Source: Longispora sp040681875 (GTDB taxonomy: Bacteria; Actinomycetota; Actinomycetes; Mycobacteriales; Micromonosporaceae). Taken from it: a stretch of 64,000 bases of DNA. Under the pieces are notes generated by a model, which was not told where the DNA came from, did no database searches, and was given only the letters and a program-made list of their open reading frames with translations. Below are positions 42,000-49,916 of this stretch, piece by piece; position 1 is the first letter of the stretch; each line of letters opens with the position of its first letter. Position numbers and translations under genes: made by a program. The DNA is taken from positions 1-64,000 of the forward strand of contig NZ_JBFAZP010000002.1 of the NCBI RefSeq assembly GCF_040681875.1, in the 5' to 3' direction.

Positions 42000-43349
42000 T
42001 TGCGTACCCGTACCTCCGCGCGTCTCGGCGCGGACTTCACCCGACTCTGGACCGCCTCGGCGGTCTCCAACCTCGGTGACGGCGTCACCATGGTGGCCGG
42101 CCCCCTGCTGGTCGCCTCCCTCACCGACGACCCGGCCCTGGTGGCCGGCGCGGCCTTCGTCCAACAACTCCCCTGGCTGCTGTTCTCCCTGATCAGCGGC
42201 GCGTACGTCGACCGGCTCGACCGCCGGCGGCTCATCGTGTCCGTCAACCTCCTGCGGGCCCTGGCACTGGGCGGGCTGGCCGCCGCCGTGGCCACCGGGA
42301 CCGTCGGCGTCGCGGTGGTCTACGCGGTGTTCTTCCTCGCCGGGGTCGGGGAGACCCTGGCCGACACCGCCTCGGGCGCCCTGCTGCCGGCGATCGTGCC
42401 GGCGGAGAAGCTGGATACCGCCAACGCCCGGCTGATGGCCGCCTTCACGGTGGGCAACCAGTTCGTCGCCAAGCCGCTGGGGGCGTGGCTGTTCGTGGTC
42501 GGGGCCGCGTTGCCGTTCGGGGTGGACGCGGTCACGTTCCTGGTGGCGGCGGCCCTGATGGCGGCGGTCCGGCCGGCACGGGCGCGCACCGGGGCGGTGC
42601 CGGTCGGGTCGGCACCGGTCCAGCCGGTCGGGTCGACGCAGACGGTCGAGCCGGCACAGGCGGTCGGGTCGGCACAGGCCGTTGAGCCGCCACGGCCGGT
42701 CGGGGCGGACCTGGGGGGCGGGTCGGACCCGGAGGTCGGGCCGGTGCCCGGGCTGCGGGCCGAGATCGCCGAGGGTGTCCGCTGGCTGTGGCACCATCCG
42801 CTGCTGCGCGCCCTCGCGCTCGGAATGGGCCTGGCCAACGTCGCCTTCTGCGCGGCGTTCGCGACGTTCGTGCTCTACGCCCGCGACCGCCTCGGCCTGT
42901 CGGAGGTCGGCTTCGGGGTGCTGCTGACGGCCTTCGCGGTCGGCGGCCTGCTCGGCACCGTGCTCACCGGACGGTTGCGGGCCCGGTTCGGCGCGACCGC
43001 GCTGCTGCGCGCCGGACTCGTCGTGGAGCTGCTCACCCACGTCACGCTGGCGGTGACCAGGACGCCGTGGGTCGCGGCGACGGTGATCGTCCTGTTCGGC
43101 GTGCACTCCATGGTGTGGGGGGTGATCGTGGTGACGCTGCGGCAACGCGTCGTCCCCGACGGCCTCCTGGGCCGGGTCGGCAGCGTGTACTCGCTGCTGG
43201 ACCTGGGTGGGGCCTGCCTCGGGTCGCTGCTCGGGGGCGTCCTCGCGCACGGTCTGGGGGTGACCGCCCCGTTCTGGATCGCCGCCGCGGTCATGGCCGT
43301 GATCACCACGGTCTTGTGGCACCCGCTGCGTCGGGCCTCGACCGGGTAG
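42000..43349 (+). CDS. MFS efflux pump (MFS_3/Mef-like) with TTG start
   Basis: 449 aa with 12 predicted helices: first helix SNLGDGVTMVAGPLLVASL, A-motif SGAYVDRLDRRRLIV, and after helix 6 a ~55-residue loop with Val/Gly/Ser/Pro/Gln repeats (PVGSAPVQPVGSTQTVEPAQ). This is the family of macrolide and other drug pumps. The rare TTG start follows GAGGAG by 6 bp; the binding site lies inside the attenuator stem. Weak start plus hidden binding site indicate tight translational control. Substrate unknown; inducibility by a ribosome-targeting drug is inferred. Confidence 0.88.
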   Translation: MRTRTSARLGADFTRLWTASAVSNLGDGVTMVAGPLLVASLTDDPALVAGAAFVQQLPWLLFSLISGAYVDRLDRRRLIVSVNLLRALALGGLAAAVATGTVGVAVVYAVFFLAGVGETLADTASGALLPAIVPAEKLDTANARLMAAFTVGNQFVAKPLGAWLFVVGAALPFGVDAVTFLVAAALMAAVRPARARTGAVPVGSAPVQPVGSTQTVEPAQAVGSAQAVEPPRPVGADLGGGSDPEVGPVPGLRAEIAEGVRWLWHHPLLRALALGMGLANVAFCAAFATFVLYARDRLGLSEVGFGVLLTAFAVGGLLGTVLTGRLRARFGATALLRAGLVVELLTHVTLAVTRTPWVAATVIVLFGVHSMVWGVIVVTLRQRVVPDGLLGRVGSVYSLLDLGGACLGSLLGGVLAHGLGVTAPFWIAAAVMAVITTVLWHPLRRASTG

Positions 43350-43398
43350 CCCGCGGCCGGGGTTCCGCCCGGTCACGCGGCGTGGCTAGGATCGCGCC

Positions 43399-43899
43399 AT
43401 GTCCATGATCATTCGCCCCGCCGTCGCCGAGGACCTGCCCGCCGTCGGCGAGGTGGACAGCCGCGCCTGCCAGCGGGCGTACGCGGGCCTGTGGCCGGCG
43501 GCGGAACTCGCCGGCTACACCCCGGACAACCAGGCCCGGGGGTGGGCCGACCGGCGGGCGCGGGAGGCCGACAGCCACCACCTGCTCGTCGCCGAGGACG
43601 GCGGGCGGGTGCTCGGGTTCACCTACGTCGGGCCGGGCCTGCCGGGCCAGGACCCCGACCTCGGCGACCTGTACTCGCTGTTCGTCGACCCCGACGCCCA
43701 GAGCGCCGGCATCGGCCGGGCACTCCTGGTCGCCGGCCAGGCCGTGCTCACCGAGCTCGGGTACGCCCGGCACCTGCTCTGGGTCGCGGAGGCCAACACC
43801 GGGGCGGTCCGGTTCTACGAGCGGCACGGCTGGCGGCACGACGGGGTGCGCCACACGGCCAAGGGGATCGAGTACCTGCGGTACCTGTACACCCCGTGA
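43399..43899 (+). CDS. GNAT-family N-acetyltransferase
   Basis: 166 aa. Single GNAT domain: MIIRPAVAEDLPAVGEVDSRACQRAY, LGDLYSLFVDPDAQSAGIGRALLVAG (acetyl-CoA loop QSAGIG), and LWVAEANTGAVRFYERHGWRHDG. Typical small-molecule or protein N-acetyltransferase; substrate unknown. It starts 49 bp after the MFS stop on the same strand and could be read on the same transcript, which would link a pump and an acetyltransferase, but the spacing also allows its own promoter. Confidence 0.9.
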   Translation: MSMIIRPAVAEDLPAVGEVDSRACQRAYAGLWPAAELAGYTPDNQARGWADRRAREADSHHLLVAEDGGRVLGFTYVGPGLPGQDPDLGDLYSLFVDPDAQSAGIGRALLVAGQAVLTELGYARHLLWVAEANTGAVRFYERHGWRHDGVRHTAKGIEYLRYLYTP

Positions 43900-43944
43900 G
43901 GGGCCACGTCCCCGGGTGACACGGGCGGTCCGGCGGCCGGCCGT

Positions 43945-43987
43945 CATGGCGGCGGGCGCGCCGCGCGGGCATGGCGGCGGGCGCGCC
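43945..43987. repeat. 25-bp-period direct repeat
   Basis: CATGGCGGCGGGCGCGCC occurs at 43945-43962 and again at 43970-43987 between convergent GNAT and YjbQ genes. Probably slippage; no function evident. Confidence 0.6.
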
Positions 43988-44018
43988 TCGCGGACAGCAG
44001 GAGATGGCCCTCGCGCGG

Positions 44019-44441
44019 TCAGGCCAGGAAGGACAGTCGCACCGTGCGGCGCGGGTTGTCGCGGTTGGTGTCGACGAGTACCACCGACTGCCACACGCCC
44101 AGCGCGAGCCGTCCCCCGATGACCGGCAGGGTGGCGTGCGGCGCGACGAGGCCGGGCAGCACGTGGTCGCGGCCGTGGCCCGGGCTGCCGTGCCGGTGCC
44201 GCCACCGGTCGTCGGCGGGCAGCAGGTCGCGCAGGATCGCCAGGAGGTCCTCGTCACTGCCGGCGCCCGTCTCCAGCACCGCGACCCCGGCGGTGGCGTG
44301 CGGCACGAACACGTTGAGCAGCCCGTCGCGCCCGCCCGCCACCTCGGTCAGGAAGTCGTGGCAGCGGTCGGTGAGGTCGAGGACGGTCTCCGCCGCGCCG
44401 GTGACGACGTCGAGGACCCGCGAATGGAAGGTGTCAGCCAT
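44019..44441 (-). CDS. YjbQ/UPF0047 family protein
   Basis: 140 aa, the family length. The conserved motifs are VFVPHATAGVAVLETGAGSDEDLL and HVLPGLVAPHATLPVIGGRLALGVWQSVVLVD. YjbQ proteins have weak thiamine-phosphate synthase activity in E. coli, though their true role is unclear; His residues in the two PHAT motifs probably bind metal. Single cytoplasmic gene, 70 bp downstream of the MmcQ/YjbR gene on the same strand. Confidence 0.92.
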   Translation of the reverse strand: MADTFHSRVLDVVTGAAETVLDLTDRCHDFLTEVAGGRDGLLNVFVPHATAGVAVLETGAGSDEDLLAILRDLLPADDRWRHRHGSPGHGRDHVLPGLVAPHATLPVIGGRLALGVWQSVVLVDTNRDNPRRTVRLSFLA

Positions 44442-44511
44442 CCCCCCATCCTCCCCGAAACCCCTTTTTCCGGGTACGACGCGCCGCGCGGTCCGGGCCG
44501 GGCTGTGGGGG

Positions 44512-44913
44512 CTACTCCGGGGGCTGGTTGTCCGCGCGGAACTTGGCCGCCAGCCGCTTCGGGGCCCGGAGGAACCACGCCTCCGTCAACAGTTCGCGCA
44601 GCTCGGGGATCTCGATCCGGTCGAGGCGGAGCAGGATCGCCGGGTACCCGTCGAAGTGGGGGGTCGTGAAGTAGATCTCCGGGCTCTCGGCGATCAGCGC
44701 CTCCTTGGCCCCGACGTCGGGCACCCGGGCGGCCAGGATCGGCCCGTCGGGGGCGGCGTCGCCGAGCGCCTCGCGGTCCACGCGACGCAGGGGACGCTCC
44801 CAGGCGAGCAGCTTGTCCCGGAGTTTCCAGGCGAGCGAGCCGTCCGACGAGGACTGCTCGACCGTCTCGGGGAGCTCGGCGGCGACGTGGCGGACATCGT
44901 CCCAACTGGCCAT
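44512..44913 (-). CDS. MmcQ/YjbR-family protein
   Basis: 133 aa with the YjbR pattern: MASWDDVRHVAAELPETVEQSS, LAWKLRDKLLAWERPL, IYFTTPHFDGYPAILLRLD and WFLRAPKRLAAKF. The double-wing fold is DNA-binding-like, but no function is established. Its long upstream region holds no gene. Confidence 0.9.
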   Translation of the reverse strand: MASWDDVRHVAAELPETVEQSSSDGSLAWKLRDKLLAWERPLRRVDREALGDAAPDGPILAARVPDVGAKEALIAESPEIYFTTPHFDGYPAILLRLDRIEIPELRELLTEAWFLRAPKRLAAKFRADNQPPE

Positions 44914-45380
44914 GCCCCCACCCTAGCCGCGTTCCCGGCCCCCGGCCGCCCTCTCGGCGGGTCGGTCCCACACGCGCCTGGCCTCACCGGTGGGTAGGGC
45001 CCGCACCAGGTTGGTGTGCGCCGAACGTCCGGACTGACACGGCCGTCCCGCGTTGGGACAGCCCCGGGCGGTCACGGGCGTCATGGCACTGCCCGAGACG
45101 GTCGGAGCGACCCTGCACCACCCGAGGTGGTCGGAGTGGCCCGGCACGACCCGAGACGGTCTTGAGATGGCCCGAAGTGGTCCGGGTCGGCCCGGGGCGG
45201 TTGAGGTGGGCCAGGGGTTCCGGGCGGCACGGCGGCGTCTTTGCGTCGGGCGCGCGCCGTTCCGGGTGGTTCCGGGGCGTGGCGGGGTGCCGGCGCTAGG
45301 GTGGCAACGCGCGTCGCGGGGACGCACCGGCGCCCCGGAACGCCTCGCGGGCGGCGCGCGCCAGGTCGGGAGGGTGGTTC
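44914..45380. other. 467-bp intergenic region with spaced repeats
   Basis: No ORF with coding character. The main feature is the set of CCCGARRYGGTC words at 45063-45202. The last 100 bp before the hydrolase gene should contain its promoter; none stands out. Confidence 0.6.
45063..45202. repeat. Spaced direct repeats CCCGARRYGGTC
   Basis: Copies at 45092 (CCCGAGACGGTC), 45121 (CCCGAGGTGGTC), 45150 (CCCGAGACGGTC) and 45171 (CCCGAAGTGGTC), with weaker ones at 45063 and 45191. Intervals are 29, 29, 21 and 20 bp. The conserved CCCGA and GGTC halves with variable centre resemble regulator-binding iterons, but a decayed tandem duplication of a 29-bp unit would look the same. Confidence 0.55.
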
Positions 45381-46370
45381 ATGGAGTCCGTCGAGATTCC
45401 CGTCGCCGACGGGTCACTGCACGCCCTGCGGTTCGGCCACGGGCCGCGCACCATTCTCGCCGCGCACGGCATCACAGCGTCGGCCATGTCGTTCCGGTCG
45501 GTCGCCCGGCACCTGACGCCGGACTGGAGCCTCGTGGCGCTCGACCTGCGCGGACGGGGCGGCAGCGCGGCGGCCCCGGGGCCGTACGGGATGACGGCGC
45601 ACGCGGCCGACCTCGCCGCCGCCGCAGAGTACCTGGGCGCGCCGGTCGTGCTCACCGGCCAGTCGATGGGCGCGTACGCGGCGCTGCGGGCCGCCGCGCT
45701 CCGGCCCGAGCTGTTCAGCCGGGTGGTGCTGGTCGACGGCGGGCTGCCGTTGCCGGTGCCGGCCGGGGCGGATCCCGACGAGGTGCTGCGGCTGACGGTC
45801 GGGCCGGCGATCGCGCGCCTGACGGAGACGTACCGGGACGTGGACGCCTATCTGGACTTCTTCCGCGCGCACCCGGCGCTGGGCGGGTCCTGGAACGAGG
45901 ACATGGACGCGTACGTGCGCTACGACGCGGTGGAGGTGGCGGGAGGCTCCGCCGGGGTGCACGGGGCGCACGCGGTCGGCGTGGAGGCTGCCCGGCACCG
46001 CGACGCCGACGAGCCACCACGGCCTGGGACCGAGGCCGGTGCCGACGCCGGGTCAGGGGCTGCGCCGGGGGCCGTCCGGTCGCGGACCAGTGCCGACGCC
46101 GTGCGCGCCGACGGGCGGGACCTGATCGTCGGCGGGGACGCGTTCGGGGCGGACCTGGCCGGGCTGTCCGTGCCGGCGGTGCTGCTGCACGCCCCGCGCG
46201 GCATGTTCGGCCAGGAGCCGGGGCTGCTGCCCCAGGCCGTGGTGGACCACTGGGTCGCCCGCTCCCCCGCGCTCAGCGCCGAGCTGGTCGCCGACACCAA
46301 CCACTACACGATCCTGATGACGGACCGGCCGGCGGCACTGATCGCCGAACGCCTGACCACGGACAACTGA
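45381..46370 (+). CDS. Alpha/beta hydrolase
   Basis: 329 aa. The core is clear: AAHGITASAMSF (oxyanion), VALDLRGRGGSAAA, nucleophile elbow TGQSMGAYAALRAA with Ser, and the C-terminal DTNHYTILM with the catalytic His. Between them, about residues 190-245, lies a Pro/Gly/Ala-rich segment (DEPPRPGTEAGADAGSG) not expected in this fold, inserted in the lid region. The ATG follows GGGAGG. Esterase, lipase or lactonase activity is possible; substrate unknown. Confidence 0.87.
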   Translation: MESVEIPVADGSLHALRFGHGPRTILAAHGITASAMSFRSVARHLTPDWSLVALDLRGRGGSAAAPGPYGMTAHAADLAAAAEYLGAPVVLTGQSMGAYAALRAAALRPELFSRVVLVDGGLPLPVPAGADPDEVLRLTVGPAIARLTETYRDVDAYLDFFRAHPALGGSWNEDMDAYVRYDAVEVAGGSAGVHGAHAVGVEAARHRDADEPPRPGTEAGADAGSGAAPGAVRSRTSADAVRADGRDLIVGGDAFGADLAGLSVPAVLLHAPRGMFGQEPGLLPQAVVDHWVARSPALSAELVADTNHYTILMTDRPAALIAERLTTDN

Positions 46371-46409
46371 CGACCGGAACCTGACCGAAGGACTGGCTGG
46401 CGACCGGCT

Positions 46410-46428
46410 GGTTGGTGGGCGGCCAACC
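46410..46428 (+). terminator. Possible terminator after the hydrolase gene
   Basis: Arms GGTTGG (46410-46415) and CCAACC (46423-46428), 7-nt loop, 40 bp after the hydrolase stop. Short stem, so weak. Confidence 0.4.
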
Positions 46429-46573
46429 CCCGGCGGGAGCGGGGTGACCTTTCCCGGAGCGGCCGGCCCCTCGCGTCTGGCGAGCTGCAACGCGCCGTGC
46501 CAACCGGGCGACCGTGTCACCACCGACCGACCCAGCGCCCCTCCGACCGGCGGGCACCGTGATCGACCCGCAA

Positions 46574-46591
46574 TCGAAAGTACCCTTTCGA
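46574..46591. promoter_or_regulatory. Palindromic operator of the ArsR-MFS operon
   Basis: Perfect 7-bp arms TCGAAAG (46574-46580) and CTTTCGA (46585-46591) with spacer TACC, 29 bp before the ArsR start. The next bases continue with AAAG-AGGT-CTTT, a second shorter dyad. A/T-rich against a GC-rich background, it suits an ArsR-type autorepressor. Confidence 0.65.
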
Positions 46592-46620
46592 AAGAGGTCT
46601 TTCCATGCGAGGCTCAGGGT

Positions 46621-47205
46621 ATGACCGAGCTTCCGCACCGCCAGGTCTCCGACCCCGGCGAACTGAGAGCCTTCACGCACCCGCTGCGGATCCGCCTCCT
46701 CGAGGAGCTGTTCGCCGACGGCCCGGCCACGGCCTCCCAGCTCGCCGAGCGGGTCGGCGAGAGCCCCGCCAACTGCTCCTGGCACCTGCGCCTGCTGCAC
46801 CGCTACGGCTACGTCGAGGAGGCCGAGGGCGGCACCGGCCGGCAGCGGCCCTGGCAGGTCGTCCTCACGTCCCGCAGCTGGAACTCCGGGGACGCCGACG
46901 ACCCCGACCTGGCGATGGCCGGCATCGAGGCGTCCCGGTTCCTGCACCGCCGTGAGCTGGAGGAACTCGAAGCCTGGTACGACCGGCAGCGCGCCGAGGC
47001 CGCCGAGTGGCGCGAGGCGGCGTTCTCGCACCAGACCCTGGCGTGGCTGACCACCGAGGAGCTCACGGAGGTGTGCACGACGATCAACGAGCTCGTCATG
47101 CGGCACGCCGACCGGTTTCGCGACCCCGCCGCCCGGCCCGACGGCGCCCGGCTGATCCGCCTGATGTCGTGGGGCATCCCCGCCCGACCCCCGGCGGAGA
47201 AGTGA
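46621..47205 (+). CDS. ArsR-type (HTH_20) transcriptional regulator
   Basis: 194 aa. Winged HTH FTHPLRIRLLEELFADGPATASQLAERVGESPANCSWHLRLLHRYGYVEEAEG (about 18-70), then a helical C-terminal half with YDRQRAEAAEWREAAF. This larger ArsR class is often paired with MFS genes. Start ATG has GAGG 8 bp upstream. Its stop overlaps the MFS start by one base (TGATG), so the two are coupled. Probably represses the operon through the palindrome at 46574 until a drug binds. Confidence 0.9.
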   Translation: MTELPHRQVSDPGELRAFTHPLRIRLLEELFADGPATASQLAERVGESPANCSWHLRLLHRYGYVEEAEGGTGRQRPWQVVLTSRSWNSGDADDPDLAMAGIEASRFLHRRELEELEAWYDRQRAEAAEWREAAFSHQTLAWLTTEELTEVCTTINELVMRHADRFRDPAARPDGARLIRLMSWGIPARPPAEK

Positions 47206-48434
47206 TGCGCGCCGTCCTCCGCCGGGCCGACTTCCGGCTGCTGTTCGTCGGACTGGCCGCCAGCATGGTCGGCGACATGCTCCTGATGCTGGTGCTGTCG
47301 ATCTGGGTCCGCGAGCTGACCGGTTCCAACGGGGCGGCCGGCGCGACGATCCTGTGCATGGCCCTGCCCGGACTGTTCGGGCCACTGCTGGGCTGGGGCG
47401 TGGACCGGTTCGCCCGCAGGCCGTTCCTGATCTGGGGCAACATCCTCTCGGCGGTGGCCCTGCTGCCCCTGCTCGCGGTGCGGGGCCCCGGGCAGACCTG
47501 GATCGTGTACGCGGTCGCGGTCGCCTTCGGCCTCTCCGGGGTGCTCCTCGGCGGCGCCCTGTCCGCCCTGATCAAGGACATGCTCCCCGAGGAGCTGCTG
47601 GCCGAGGCCAACGGCGCGCTCCAGACCGTCCGGGAGGGCCTGCGGCTGGGCGCGCCGATCGCCGGGGCCGCCATCTACGCCACGGCCGGCGGCGCCCTGG
47701 TCGGGATCATCGACGCGGTCAGCTTCCTGGTCGCGGCCGGGGCGATCGCGCTGCTCAAGGTGCGGGCGGCGCCGGTGGCCCCGGCCCAGCTCGCCTGGTG
47801 GGGCGAGATCACCGCCGGGGTGCGGCACCTGTTCGGCGAGCCCGCGTTGCGCCGGACGACGGTCGGGGTCGGCGGCGCCACCCTCGCGTTCGGGCTGCTG
47901 GACTCCATGATCTTCGCGCTGGTCGACCACGGGCTGCACCGGAGCGCGCCGTTCATCAGCGTCATGGTGACCGTGCAGGGCGCGGGCGCGCTGGTCGGCG
48001 GGCTGACGGCGGCGAAGGTGATCCACCGGCGCGGGGAGGTCGGCACCATCGGGCTCGGCATGGTGCTGCTGGCGGTGGCGCTGGGCGCGTTCGCGGCCCC
48101 GGTCGGGCCGGCCGCGCTGCTGCCGATCGTGCTGGCCGGGGCGGTCGTGGCCGGGGTCGGGCTGCCGTGGGCGTTCGTGGCGATCAGCACGCTGTTGCAG
48201 AAACGCACCCCGGGCGAGCTGATGGGGCGGGCGAACACGGCGGCGGGCGCGCTGCTCAGTACCCCGCAGATCCTCGCTCTGGGGTTGGGGTCGATTCTCG
48301 CGTCGTTCGTCGACTACCGGCTGGTCGTGGGTGTCGCGGGGGTGGTGGTGCTGGGGGTCGCGGTGTACCTGTGGCGGGCGCGGGGGCTGACCACCCCGGG
48401 GACGGCGCCGGTGCCCGAGGAGGCGCTGGTCTGA
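47205..48434 (+). CDS. MFS efflux transporter (MFS_3)
   Basis: 409 aa with 12 predicted helices: FRLLFVGLAASMVGDMLLMLVLSIWVRELTGS, the A-motif GWGVDRFARRPFLIWG, and LQTVREGLRLGAPIAGAAIY in helix 5. Related to macrolide/drug pumps and to EntS. Translationally coupled to the ArsR-type regulator, which fits a drug-inducible pump. Substrate not visible. Confidence 0.92.
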   Translation: MRAVLRRADFRLLFVGLAASMVGDMLLMLVLSIWVRELTGSNGAAGATILCMALPGLFGPLLGWGVDRFARRPFLIWGNILSAVALLPLLAVRGPGQTWIVYAVAVAFGLSGVLLGGALSALIKDMLPEELLAEANGALQTVREGLRLGAPIAGAAIYATAGGALVGIIDAVSFLVAAGAIALLKVRAAPVAPAQLAWWGEITAGVRHLFGEPALRRTTVGVGGATLAFGLLDSMIFALVDHGLHRSAPFISVMVTVQGAGALVGGLTAAKVIHRRGEVGTIGLGMVLLAVALGAFAAPVGPAALLPIVLAGAVVAGVGLPWAFVAISTLLQKRTPGELMGRANTAAGALLSTPQILALGLGSILASFVDYRLVVGVAGVVVLGVAVYLWRARGLTTPGTAPVPEEALV

Positions 48435-48541
48435 CGGGGCGGCGGGTGCGCCGGGCACGCGGAAGCCGGTGGCCCGGAACCGACCACCCGCCCGCCGGGC
48501 GTCATGTTGATCATGGCTCTGAGCTGGCCTAGCATGCCGGG

Positions 48542-49714
48542 GTGACCCAACCCGAGAGCATCCGCCCGTTCCGGATCGACATCCCCCAGGCCGACATCGA
48601 CGACCTGCACGACCGGCTCGACCGGACCCGCTGGCCGGACGAGCTGCCCGGGGCCGGCTGGGACTACGGCGTGCCGCTCGACCACCTCCGCGACCTCGCG
48701 CAGCACTGGCGGCACGGCTACGACTGGCGCGCCGCCGAGGCCGCCCTGAACGCGTGGCCGCAGTTCACCACCACGATCGACGGGGCGAACGTGCACTTCG
48801 CGCACCTGCGCTCCCCCGAGCCGGACGCGACCCCGCTGGTCATGACGCACGGCTGGCCGGGTTCGTTCGCCGAGTTCGCGCACGTCGCCGGGCCGTTGAC
48901 CGATCCGCGCGCGCACGGCGGCGACCCGGCGGACGCGTTCCACCTGGTGCTGCCGAGCATCCCCGGGTTCGGGTTCTCGGGGCCGACCGTCGAGCGGGGC
49001 TGGGAGTTCCGCCGGGTGGCCGCCGCGTTCGGGGAGCTGATGGCCCGGCTGGGCTACGACCGGTACGGCACCCAGGGCGGCGACTGGGGCGCGGCCATCT
49101 CCCGGGAACTCGGCCGCACCCGGCCCGGCAACGTGTTCGGGGTGCACCTGAACCTGCTGCCCGGGGCCGGCGCGACGGCCGAGCCGACCGCCGCCGAACT
49201 GGCCGCGTTGAGTCCCACCGAGCGCGACCGCACCCTGGCGTCCTGGGCCCGGATGCGGGCGTGGCTGCGCGACCGGCAGGGGTACGCCGACATCCAGGCC
49301 ACCCGGCCGCAGACCCTGGCGTACGGGCTGACGGACTCCCCGGTCGGCCAGCTGGCCTGGATCGCCGAGAAGTTCCGGGAGTGGACGGACCCGCGCAGCG
49401 TGATCGACCGCGACCACCTGCTCACCAACGTGATGCTGTACTGGCTGACCGGCACCGCCGGCTCCTCCGCCCGGATCTACTACGAGCGCGCGCACGCCGA
49501 CTACCACGGCCGGCCGCCCGAGCCCTCGACCACCCCGACCGCGCTGGCCGACTTCCCGTGCGACAACTTCGTCCCGCTGCGGCACCTCGCCGACCGGACG
49601 GACAACATCGTGCGCTGGACGCCGCAGGAGCGCGGCGGGCACTTCCCGGCGATGGAGCAGCCGGAGGCGCTGGTCACCGACATCCGGGCGTTCTTCCGGG
49701 AACTGGCCGCCTAG
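48542..49714 (+). CDS. Epoxide hydrolase, EHN/microsomal type
   Basis: 390 aa from a GTG (VTQPESIRPFRIDIPQADID). The N-terminal EHN domain has DDLHDRLDRTRWPDELPGAGWDYGVPLDHLRDLAQHW; the alpha/beta core has THGWPGSFAEF, nucleophile Asp181 in GGDWGAAISRELG, and catalytic His367 in RGGHFPAMEQPE. It hydrolyses epoxides to diols. It is unrelated in subfamily to the one at 20487. Single gene, 107 bp after the MFS gene. Confidence 0.93.
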   Translation: MTQPESIRPFRIDIPQADIDDLHDRLDRTRWPDELPGAGWDYGVPLDHLRDLAQHWRHGYDWRAAEAALNAWPQFTTTIDGANVHFAHLRSPEPDATPLVMTHGWPGSFAEFAHVAGPLTDPRAHGGDPADAFHLVLPSIPGFGFSGPTVERGWEFRRVAAAFGELMARLGYDRYGTQGGDWGAAISRELGRTRPGNVFGVHLNLLPGAGATAEPTAAELAALSPTERDRTLASWARMRAWLRDRQGYADIQATRPQTLAYGLTDSPVGQLAWIAEKFREWTDPRSVIDRDHLLTNVMLYWLTGTAGSSARIYYERAHADYHGRPPEPSTTPTALADFPCDNFVPLRHLADRTDNIVRWTPQERGGHFPAMEQPEALVTDIRAFFRELAA

Positions 49715-49765
49715 TCGGAAGTGTCGGATACCGGTCTGGGGCGTCGCTCCGGACCTCCGTGGGGG

Positions 49766-49794
49766 TTGTGTAACCGGGGAGCGCGCGATAGAAC
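49766..49794 (+). promoter_or_regulatory. Promoter of the geosmin synthase gene
   Basis: TTGTGT (49766-49771), 17-bp spacer, TAGAAC (49789-49794), in an A/T-rich stretch 122 bp before the start codon. A vegetative-type promoter by sequence; developmental control, known for geosmin genes, is not visible. Confidence 0.5.
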
Positions 49795-49916
49795 TATGAA
49801 GATTCAGGGCAAATAAGCCATAGGTGTACCCGGTTCCTGGCAGTCGTCGCGGGCACAGTCGTGGGTGGACACGTCCCGCACGGCGGCCCGGACGCAGAGC
49901 CAGAACGGAGGCGGCC

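Noticed and set aside
44923..45327. 134-residue minus-strand frame in the 44.9-45.4 kb gap
   Set aside because: Arg/Pro/Ser-rich, no ribosome binding site, and encoded across the spaced repeats; no coding character.
45053..46384. 443-residue plus-strand frame overlapping the alpha/beta hydrolase
   Set aside because: Arg/Gly-rich shadow in another frame; the 45381 frame carries the hydrolase motifs.
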